Shown here in pieces: positions 8,488 to 14,292 of a DNA stretch of 16,924 nt (position 1 is the first letter of the stretch; each line of letters opens with the position of its first letter). The stretch is from JBFIHZ01 sp041601535 (GTDB taxonomy: Bacteria > Pseudomonadota > Gammaproteobacteria > Xanthomonadales > SZUA-36), in NCBI GenBank assembly GCA_041601535.1, contig JBFIHZ010000050.1:1-16924 (forward strand). Reading direction: 5' to 3'. The notes under the pieces were generated by a model, which saw nothing but the letters and a program-made list of their open reading frames with translations, ran no database searches and was not told the origin of the DNA. Made by a program: the position numbers and the translations under genes.

Positions 8488-8886
8488 CTATTTACTGGGC
8501 GTGTAATGCTGCAAGGTGTTGCCGGTGCAGTTTACCGTGCTGTCCAGCCCACTGCCGGCCTGCTCACCCTCCTCCGTTTCCAATGCCTTCTTGATGGCCA
8601 CCCAGGCCTCCAGGTCGGGATAGGAATCAACGATGGTGAAGCGCGAATAGTCGCCCACCACGGCGGTCACCGCACCGCTGGTGATATTGGCTTCGGGCAA
8701 CACGCCATTGACAAAAGCTACCCAGCGGGCGTTGGCCTGCCTGATCTGATCCATGCTGGATTCATTCTTGGACGTACAATCCCAGATCTCCAGCACGCGG
8801 GCCTCATCAGCCAGCACGGCCGAAGATGCGCCTGCCGAGAGGACAACAGCCAGGGCCAGTTTTTTAACAAAAGGTGATGAGTTCAT
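8488..8886 (-). CDS. Small exported protein with two cysteines, unknown function
   Basis: The 132-residue product has a clear signal peptide (residues 1-26, cleavage VLA-DEA), leaving a mature protein of about 106 residues. Cys37 (EIWDCTSKNE) and Cys120 (VNCTGN) probably form a disulfide. The pattern of a beta strand, an amphipathic helix (QIRQANARWVAFVN), strands (AVTAVVGDYSRFTIVDSYP) and a helix (LEAWVAIKKALE) recalls a ferredoxin-like or dimeric alpha-beta barrel fold, but this is only impression. GGGAG lies 7 nt before the start. It sits 30 bp after the PepSY gene and 63 bp before the propeller-amidohydrolase, so it is probably co-transcribed with both. No function can be assigned. Confidence 0.75.
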   Translation of the reverse strand: MNSSPFVKKLALAVVLSAGASSAVLADEARVLEIWDCTSKNESSMDQIRQANARWVAFVNGVLPEANITSGAVTAVVGDYSRFTIVDSYPDLEAWVAIKKALETEEGEQAGSGLDSTVNCTGNTLQHYTPSK

Positions 8887-8916
8887 TTGAATTCTCCCGG
8901 GCGTTGAGCCCTGATT

Positions 8917-10083
8917 TCAGGTGAGGCGCTTGCGCCGGCGTTTCCACCACACGTAGACACCGGTAACGGACAAAAGGGCCACGGCAAGGCCGGTAAGAAA
9001 CACCAGGATGCGTCCTGGCAGGCCGGCAAAATCGCCGCCGTGTATGGATTGATAAGTGGCATCGGCCAGATCACCCAGGCCGCGTGCTTCACCCAGCAGG
9101 GAACCGGCCACTTCTCCGCTGGCCGCGTGCACGTAGACCTCGCCCAGCCCGGGGCCGGCATGATCGGGCCGGCCAAACACCAGGCGGAACATGCCTCTGC
9201 TGTGCGAATAGCTGATGGACAAGGGCTCGCCGGCAAGGCCTTGTGCCGCAACGTGTGCGCTGGCCTGCTGCAGTGCACGGTCAAATGAGGTACCGGCATC
9301 AGGCAGCAGGACATCAGCGGATGTCCGGGCGGGCGGCTGGTCCCACACGGTTTCCGTGAGCGGCGACAGCATATTAACGGCCGGTTGAAACAACTGCGTG
9401 TTCAGGCCGAGGGCAATACCGGTGAGCGCCACCGGCAAAATCATCAGCCAGAACCACAAGCCGGTGGCCCGGTGCAGCTGGAAATTGGTTTGTAATGCCG
9501 GCAGCCCGCGTTTCACTTTCCAGGCGGCTTTCCAGCGGCGCAGGAAGGGCTTCGCATCAGGGAAGCTCAGCCACAAGCCGATCACCGCCATAACGCTCCA
9601 CAACAAGGCAACTGTGCCCCAGATGGGACGGCCGATGGAACTGGGCAGGAACATGCGGTTGTGCAGCTTGTGCGCCAGTGGCACCCAGTTCTCGCGGCCA
9701 CAGCACTCACCCCACACCCGCGCACCGGTTACCTCGCCCGTTACCGGGTTGACAAATACTTCATCAAACGGCAGGTCAAAAGGCTCGCCGGTTGCCGGGT
9801 CATCGATGGGTTCGATGTAGAACACACTGGCATGTTGCGGCCGGGCCACCACCGGCAGGTAGGTCACACGCACACGCGGGTCCCATGCTTCCACCGCCGC
9901 CACCAGCTGGCCGGGGCTTTGCGCCGCCTGGCCTGGCTGTTCCAGCCGGAACATTGCGGGGTTCAGCAGCGCGTTGAACTCATCATAAAACGCCAGGATA
10001 CTGCCACTGATGCCAGCCACCACCAGGAAGGCCGCCAGCAGCAGTCCCAGGTAACGGTGGATACTCAACAGGTTTTTTTTCAT
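8917..10083 (-). CDS. PepSY-associated transmembrane helix protein
   Basis: The 388-residue inner-membrane protein has four transmembrane helices (about 11-33, 153-174, 209-228 and 357-380) and two periplasmic PepSY-like stretches, ending in a basic tail KRRRKRLT. Family histidines lie near membrane ends: His9 (IHRYLG), His138 and His141 (LAHKLHNRMF), His204 (LHRATGLW) and His348 (SIHGGDF). In this family such residues are proposed to bind haem or pass electrons, as in siderophore-reduction proteins of the FoxB/PiuB type. A Cys127-Cys128 pair lies in the first periplasmic loop. A GGAG site lies about 10 nt before the start. The ferredoxin gene is upstream and the small exported protein gene is 30 bp downstream. 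A reductase role is inference. Confidence 0.87.
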   Translation of the reverse strand: MKKNLLSIHRYLGLLLAAFLVVAGISGSILAFYDEFNALLNPAMFRLEQPGQAAQSPGQLVAAVEAWDPRVRVTYLPVVARPQHASVFYIEPIDDPATGEPFDLPFDEVFVNPVTGEVTGARVWGECCGRENWVPLAHKLHNRMFLPSSIGRPIWGTVALLWSVMAVIGLWLSFPDAKPFLRRWKAAWKVKRGLPALQTNFQLHRATGLWFWLMILPVALTGIALGLNTQLFQPAVNMLSPLTETVWDQPPARTSADVLLPDAGTSFDRALQQASAHVAAQGLAGEPLSISYSHSRGMFRLVFGRPDHAGPGLGEVYVHAASGEVAGSLLGEARGLGDLADATYQSIHGGDFAGLPGRILVFLTGLAVALLSVTGVYVWWKRRRKRLT

Positions 10084-10167
10084 TGCAACGCCACTCCAGA
10101 CCGGTGCCGCACCCGGTCAGGGTGTGCGGCCATTGGGATCAATGGCGCCACAAAGCATCAACCCGGC

Positions 10168-10188
10168 GCCGCCGGAAGATTCGGCGGC
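10168..10188. promoter_or_regulatory. GC-rich hairpin between ferredoxin and PepSY genes
   Basis: GCCGCCG (10168-10174) and CGGCGGC (10182-10188) form a 7-bp stem with a 7-nt spacer that can pair further. It lies in the 127-bp gap after the ferredoxin stop on the minus strand. No T-run follows, so it is not a standard intrinsic terminator. It could set differential mRNA stability, partially attenuate, or be chance in GC-rich DNA. Confidence 0.3.
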
Positions 10189-10210
10189 ACGCGGTGTTAC
10201 CGGCGACAGA

Positions 10211-10531
10211 TTAATACTGCGACTCCGGCAGGCGTACCACCAGGCCATCATGCTCATCAGTGATCGTGATCTGGCAGGACAGGCGGCTGTTTTCCCGCGG
10301 TGCTTCGGTGGCCGATAACAGCTCGGCTTCCAACCCAGAAGCTTTGCCGATCTTGTCGATCCAGGCCTCATCAACATAGCAATGGCAGGTGGCGCAGGAA
10401 CAGCATCCACCGCACTCGGCTTCAATGCCGGTCACCATGTTGTCCACCGCGCATTCCATCAGCGTCAGGCCGGGTTCGGCGTCGATCAGGTATTCCTGAC
10501 CCGAATATTCAACAATTTTTACTGAAGGCAT
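10211..10531 (-). CDS. 2Fe-2S ferredoxin, putidaredoxin/adrenodoxin type
   Basis: This 106-residue electron carrier has the vertebrate-type 2Fe-2S motif C-x5-C-x2-C-x36-C at Cys40, Cys46, Cys49 and Cys86. Putidaredoxin has the same length and places its ligands at 39, 45, 48 and 86. Around the cluster there are extra cysteines (43, 44, 51) in ECGGCCSCATCHCYV. Ferredoxins of this type feed cytochrome P450s, Rieske oxygenases or other reductive enzymes; no P450 or ferredoxin reductase is in the window. An AAGAG-like site precedes the ATG. The gene follows the beta-helix gene by 44 bp. Possible partners here are the MOSC protein or the PepSY protein, both conjecture. Confidence 0.92.
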   Translation of the reverse strand: MPSVKIVEYSGQEYLIDAEPGLTLMECAVDNMVTGIEAECGGCCSCATCHCYVDEAWIDKIGKASGLEAELLSATEAPRENSRLSCQITITDEHDGLVVRLPESQY

Positions 10532-10575
10532 ATGGTTCTCTTCTCGGTCATTGTGATAAATGGCGTATTCAATAC

Positions 10576-11676
10576 TTACTGCGCCGGGCCATTCACTGCG
10601 CCGGAAAGGCCAATATCTGAGGGGCTTCCATCCGCCTTGCGGATGGCCGGGTCGCCACGGCCCGTGATGTAACCGGCAGCCGGCAGATAGCCGGCGTCCA
10701 GTTGCGGATCTTCGTGATACAGGTGGCTCCCGGTTTGAATGGCCCGACCTTGCTGTTGCTCTGGCCAGGGTGCTTCATTGTTATGAAAAATGCTGTAATC
10801 CACGGTAATGACGGCGTTGTCCTGCGCATTCAGGGCAAACGGAATGCTGTTGATAAACACCGAGTTGGTGACCTGAATCTGCGCCTGCTCCTCGGCGTAA
10901 ACAGCGTCGTCCTGGTTGTGGTCAAACACCGAGTTGATCACCCGCGTCGAGGTATTTTCATACGCCGCCACCGCAGCGGAATCGTTGTTTGCAAACACTG
11001 AGTTTTCCACGCTGAGCCGGGTTTCCCCGCTGACCCAGATGCCGACATGGCCATCGACCACCTGTACCTCACGCAGCCTCACCGTGCTGGCGCCAAACAG
11101 GGAAAGTGACATCTTGGGAATGTGCTGCAGGCGCACGTTTTCCACCTGCACCTTGCTGTCGATAACAAAAATGCCGTGGCCCTCATAGGTGTCATCGTCA
11201 GGGTCTGCCACGCGGAAATCACGGATGGTCAGACCGCTGATGTGGACCTCAGAACGGTGCACCAGCAGCGCGGAAACCTGCGGGCCGCTGCTGCCATCCA
11301 GCACCGCACCGGGCTCGCCACGCAAGGTGAGGTTTTTGTCCTCGATCAATACACCGCCACGTATCAGCAATTCCTGGTAGGGCACGTCGTAATGCGCTTG
11401 CGGTGTGTATATCCCCGCTGCCAGCACCAGGGTGTCGCCATCAGCCGCCGCATCAACCGCCTGCTGTAATCCGCCATAACCGTGAAAATGGCACTGCTCA
11501 TCCGCCGCGGCTGGCGCGCAGACCCGCCATTCAACAGCCCACAGAGGGGCGGCGGCAAACAAGCAAATCACCGCCAGCGCGCTCAGTGTCCAAACCCTGC
11601 CAGGACTGCAGGCTGCGTTACCGCCGGCTGCGGTCCGGCCGGTGTCGTGGTTCAGTGTGCTGAATGTCGTCATCAT
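10576..11676 (-). CDS. Secreted right-handed parallel beta-helix protein
   Basis: The 366-residue protein has a long N-region, then a hydrophobic segment ending AAAPLWA-VEW (cleavage near residue 47). Residues about 65-300 form short repeating beta-helix coils (GLTIRDF, VENVRLQ, LREVQVVDG, VENSVFANN, RVINSVFDHN, VTNSVFINS, VDYSIFHNN). The C-terminus has the usual cap GDPAIRKADGSPSDIGLSG. Beta-helix folds of this type occur in polysaccharide lyases, pectinases and surface proteins; I see no catalytic signature that picks one. Two ATG codons are adjacent (11676 and 11673); AGGG lies 4 and 7 nt upstream, so the second is slightly better placed. It is the first gene of the five-gene minus-strand run. 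Confidence 0.85.
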   Translation of the reverse strand: MMTTFSTLNHDTGRTAAGGNAACSPGRVWTLSALAVICLFAAAPLWAVEWRVCAPAAADEQCHFHGYGGLQQAVDAAADGDTLVLAAGIYTPQAHYDVPYQELLIRGGVLIEDKNLTLRGEPGAVLDGSSGPQVSALLVHRSEVHISGLTIRDFRVADPDDDTYEGHGIFVIDSKVQVENVRLQHIPKMSLSLFGASTVRLREVQVVDGHVGIWVSGETRLSVENSVFANNDSAAVAAYENTSTRVINSVFDHNQDDAVYAEEQAQIQVTNSVFINSIPFALNAQDNAVITVDYSIFHNNEAPWPEQQQGRAIQTGSHLYHEDPQLDAGYLPAAGYITGRGDPAIRKADGSPSDIGLSGAVNGPAQ

Positions 11677-12014
11677 TTCGCCCTTTCACCCATCTGCATG
11701 CGGCCATGCCGTTGACCCGCATTATAGAAGCAGGCCTGTGACCAAAGGCGGAGCCAAACAAAGCCAGGCAGGTGACCTGAATGCACCAGTACCAGGCATG
11801 GATTCACCTGGCGGCAGCCACTCCTGTTTGCGAAACCCGCGAAAAATCAAAGGCTCAGCGTGGTCCGGCAGACAAATACCGCTGCCCGGCGGCCGTGGCC
11901 GTTGCCGCAATGCCGGCCTGTTGCAGGCTGCCCTCGCGGTGTATGGTTGAATGCCGGGACCGCCGCACGGATGGGTTCGCTGCAGCGCCCGTTCAAAGGA
12001 GCTTGCAAACCGCC
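11677..12014. other. Divergent intergenic region between beta-helix and P1 peptidase genes
   Basis: This 338-bp stretch holds no supported gene, although the P1 peptidase frame stays open back to 11781. It contains the minus-strand -10 box and a 7-bp dyad CAGGTGA (11769-11775) / TCACCTG (11804-11810) with a 28-bp spacer, a possible operator for divergent control. An AAAGGAG sequence lies 13 nt before the peptidase ATG. I see no strong plus-strand promoter. Confidence 0.5.
11721..11726 (-). promoter_or_regulatory. Perfect -10 box for the five-gene minus-strand run
   Basis: The minus strand carries TATAAT about 45 bp before the beta-helix start. No good -35 lies 16-18 bp upstream (GCCTTT or CCTTTG), so the promoter may rely on an activator or be weak. 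It is the best-placed promoter for the whole minus-strand run. Confidence 0.4.
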
Positions 12015-13430
12015 ATGAAAAACTGTTCAGCCTTAGTTATAGCTGGCCTGTTACTGTTGGCTCCCTCGGCTGGCAGCGCCGCCGGGCAGTCGCATTTGCA
12101 GCCAGTGGTCAACACCTACCAGCGTGCGCTGGAATTCGACTGGCCGTTGCTGCATATCGGTACCGCCGAATATGCCGAGGGGCCTACCGGGCTTACCGTG
12201 ATTCACTTCCAGAAAAAGGTACTGGCCGCGGTTGACGTGCGCGGCGGTGCGCCCAGTTCGGTAAACAATTCATTCCTTGATCTTGGCTATGACTTCCCGG
12301 AACTCGATGCCGTGGTGTTTGCCGGTGGCTCGTGGTATGGCCTGGAAGCCGTCACGGCCGTTTCCAGCGCCCTGAAGGACGATGGATTGCGCGATGGCAA
12401 AGCGTTCGGAGAAGAGCCCAATATCGCACTGTCCATTGGTTCCATCATCTTCGACTTCGGTTCGCGCCGGCTGAATGAAATCTATCCCGACAAACAGCTG
12501 GCGCAGGCGGCTTTTCGTGCAGCCCGGCCAGGTTTGTTCCCACTGGGCGCACAGGGTGCCGGCCGTATGGCCAAATCCGGCGGGTTTTTTGGCTGTAATG
12601 CCTTCTCCGGCCAGGGCGCGGCCATGCGCCAGGCCGGCGCGGTAAAAGTAGCGGCTTTCGTGGTGGTGAATGCCTACGGGCTGGTCACCGACCGCGACGG
12701 GCGGCCGGCGGCCTGCTACCCGGATGCCAGTTGGCCGGAAGACTGGCGCACGGCGGATTTGCTGGTGGATTTCCCGGCTGTCAAGGAAGCCGGCTGGAGC
12801 GGCCCCGGGCCTTCCACCGAAGGCCGCCGCGGTAATACCACGGTCAGTCTCGTGGTGGTCAATCAGAAACTTTCGCCCGCTGACCTGAAGCGGCTGGCGA
12901 TCCAGGTACACACCTCCATGGCCAGGGCCATTCAGCCGTTTGCCACGCATTACGACGGCGACGTGCTGTATGCGGTTTCCACCGCGGAACTGGACCACAG
13001 CGGCGATGAAGCGGCAGCCATGTCCGGTCCGGATATCGGTGTACTGGCCAGCGAAACCATGTGGGATGCAATTCTTGCCTCGGTACCGCAGCAACCTGCC
13101 CTGCCGGTGGCCCGGCAGCCAGACGCGGCGGCAGCCCCGCCCAAAGCACGCCGCGAACAACTCAGGCAATTCGCCGGCGACTACCGCTTCAGCGCAGAGG
13201 CCAGCCTGTCGGTTCACGCAACCGGACAGGCCTTATACGCCACCGCCAGCGGCCAGCGGGATGTGTTCGCGTTAAAACAGGGCGAGAAAACCGAACTTCT
13301 GCCCGTTTCAGACACCACCTTTACCGTGCCTGGCCGCTATCCGCTGCTGCTGGATTTTTCAACGCCCGGTGAATTGCTGCTGAACCCCGGACACTGGCAG
13401 CAAAAAGGCAGCCGCGTGACCGCACCGTGA
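12015..13430 (+). CDS. Secreted P1-family N-terminal nucleophile peptidase (NylC/DmpA-like) with C-terminal extension
   Basis: The 471-residue product has a signal peptide (residues 1-23, GSAAG). Residues about 30-358 are a P1 peptidase, a family that self-cleaves to expose an N-terminal Ser or Thr nucleophile. The expected site is Asn274-Thr275 in GRRGNTTVSL. Lys187 (RMAKSGG), Asn219 (VVVNAYG) and Asp314-Gly-Asp316 complete the site. From memory, NylC uses Lys189, Asn219, Thr267 and Asp306/Asp308; the Thr-to-Asp offsets (39 and 41) are the same. Residues about 378-471 form an added domain (LRQFAGDYRFSAEASLSV...LYATASGQ) resembling the DUF3471-type tail of beta-lactamase-like hydrolases. ATG 12015 is preferred because the signal peptide begins there, though its AGGAG is 13 nt away. 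It should cleave amides or aminopeptides in the periplasm. Confidence 0.88.
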   Translation: MKNCSALVIAGLLLLAPSAGSAAGQSHLQPVVNTYQRALEFDWPLLHIGTAEYAEGPTGLTVIHFQKKVLAAVDVRGGAPSSVNNSFLDLGYDFPELDAVVFAGGSWYGLEAVTAVSSALKDDGLRDGKAFGEEPNIALSIGSIIFDFGSRRLNEIYPDKQLAQAAFRAARPGLFPLGAQGAGRMAKSGGFFGCNAFSGQGAAMRQAGAVKVAAFVVVNAYGLVTDRDGRPAACYPDASWPEDWRTADLLVDFPAVKEAGWSGPGPSTEGRRGNTTVSLVVVNQKLSPADLKRLAIQVHTSMARAIQPFATHYDGDVLYAVSTAELDHSGDEAAAMSGPDIGVLASETMWDAILASVPQQPALPVARQPDAAAAPPKARREQLRQFAGDYRFSAEASLSVHATGQALYATASGQRDVFALKQGEKTELLPVSDTTFTVPGRYPLLLDFSTPGELLLNPGHWQQKGSRVTAP

Positions 13431-13449
13431 GCCCGGCACACAACATGTT

Positions 13450-13531
13450 CAGGCTGGCGCTTGCGCCGTTTGAAACGGCCGGTGCCGTGAGACAGAATGA
13501 GCCGCATACGGCTGGTCGGCGCGCCAGCCTG
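13450..13531. ncRNA. Candidate structured RNA element: long-range stem with two internal hairpins
   Basis: CAGGCTGGCGC (13450-13460) is a perfect 11-bp inverted match to GCGCCAGCCTG (13521-13531), enclosing 60 nt. Inside are a palindrome GCCGTTTGAAACGGC (13465-13479) and AGCCG-CATA-CGGCT (13500-13513). This gives a three-way-junction-like fold. It fills most of the 154-bp gap between the P1 peptidase stop and the flavoprotein start. It does not match any riboswitch consensus I know. Plus-strand transcription is assumed. Confidence 0.4.
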
Positions 13532-13533
13532 CC

Positions 13534-13548
13534 CGCAGCGCGGCTGCG
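13534..13548 (+). terminator. Hairpin after the P1 peptidase, weak terminator or attenuator
   Basis: CGCAGC-GCG-GCTGCG is a 6-bp GC stem with a 3-nt loop followed by TTATAACACC. The following tract is AT-rich but not a true T-run. It could end the P1 peptidase message, or act with the larger upstream fold to control the flavoprotein gene. Confidence 0.3.
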
Positions 13549-13584
13549 TTATAACACCCCAGGACTAACCCGGTATTCATTGAT

Positions 13585-14223
13585 ATGACCACTGAAAACA
13601 AACACACCATCGACAACGAGCCCGAATTGCGCGAACTGTACGGTGAAACCGGTGAGCGCGCGATATTGAAAGTTCAGCGCAAGCTGGACAAGCATTGCCG
13701 TGATTTTATCGCCCGCTCACCCTTCCTGTGCATTGGCTCATCCCGGCCGGACGGACACGCCGATGTGTCCCCCCGCGGCGACCCACCGGGTTTCGTGCAT
13801 GTGGCCGACGACCACACGCTGCTGATACCCGACCGTCCCGGCAACAACCGGCTGGATACGCTGACCAATATATTCAAGAACCCGAAAGTAGGCCTGTTGT
13901 TCATGATCCCCGGCCTGGATGAAACCCTGCGGGTCAACGGCGATGCGCGGGTGATCTCGGACGAGGCCGAACTGGCCCGGTTCGAATTCCGCCGGCATGT
14001 ACCCAAGGTGGCCATCCACGTCACCGTGCACGAGGCTTTTCTGCATTGCGCCAAGGCGCTGAAGCGTTCACAGCTGTGGGATGAGTCGGCGAAAATCGAT
14101 CGCAAATCCTTCACCCGGCCGGCGCAGATATTTGCTGACCACGTTGAAGGCGGGATGTCAGCCGATGAGGTCGAAGTCTACCTTGAGGAGAACTACAAAC
14201 ACGGCCTGTATTCCAACGATTGA
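13585..14223 (+). CDS. Pyridoxamine 5'-phosphate oxidase-family flavoprotein (MSMEG_1061-type)
   Basis: The 212-residue cytoplasmic protein is a split-barrel FMN-binding (PPOX-type) protein. Signature blocks are DVSPRGDPPGF (60-70), PDRPGNNRLDTL (82-93), a barrel segment NPKVGLLFMIPG (99-110), ETLRVNGDARV (113-123) and VTVHEAFLHCAKALKRSQLW (146-165). These match the FMN-dependent MSMEG_1061 subfamily as I recall it. Members of the superfamily reduce or oxidise small molecules with flavin; the substrate is unknown. There is no Shine-Dalgarno sequence within 20 nt of ATG 13585 (CGGTATTCATTGAT), and a folded stretch precedes it, so translation may be regulated or leaderless. It is convergent with the symporter gene 69 bp downstream. 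Confidence 0.9.
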   Translation: MTTENKHTIDNEPELRELYGETGERAILKVQRKLDKHCRDFIARSPFLCIGSSRPDGHADVSPRGDPPGFVHVADDHTLLIPDRPGNNRLDTLTNIFKNPKVGLLFMIPGLDETLRVNGDARVISDEAELARFEFRRHVPKVAIHVTVHEAFLHCAKALKRSQLWDESAKIDRKSFTRPAQIFADHVEGGMSADEVEVYLEENYKHGLYSND

Positions 14224-14227
14224 TACC

Positions 14228-14251
14228 GGGCCCGGGCGGGGTGCCGGGTCC
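14228..14251. terminator. Stem-loop between convergent flavoprotein and symporter genes
   Basis: GGGCCCGG (14228-14235) pairs with CCGGGTCC (14244-14251) with one G-T wobble and an 8-nt loop. It starts 5 bp after the flavoprotein stop. No T-run follows on either strand, so it is a weak terminator candidate or a 3'-end stabiliser. Confidence 0.3.
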
Positions 14252-14292
14252 ACAAGCTTGCCACCCGCGCAAATCAGCGGACATTCGGCCAC

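Noticed and set aside
7861..8877. 338-codon plus-strand ORF
   Set aside because: It spans two well-supported minus-strand genes and the gap between them; the composition is that of a shadow frame.
10117..10210. Coding remnant after the ferredoxin
   Set aside because: The open minus frame there is an out-of-frame continuation of a ferredoxin shadow, with no start site or recognisable domain.
11781..12014. 78-residue N-terminal extension of the P1 peptidase
   Set aside because: The extension lacks family similarity and would bury the signal peptide that begins at ATG 12015.
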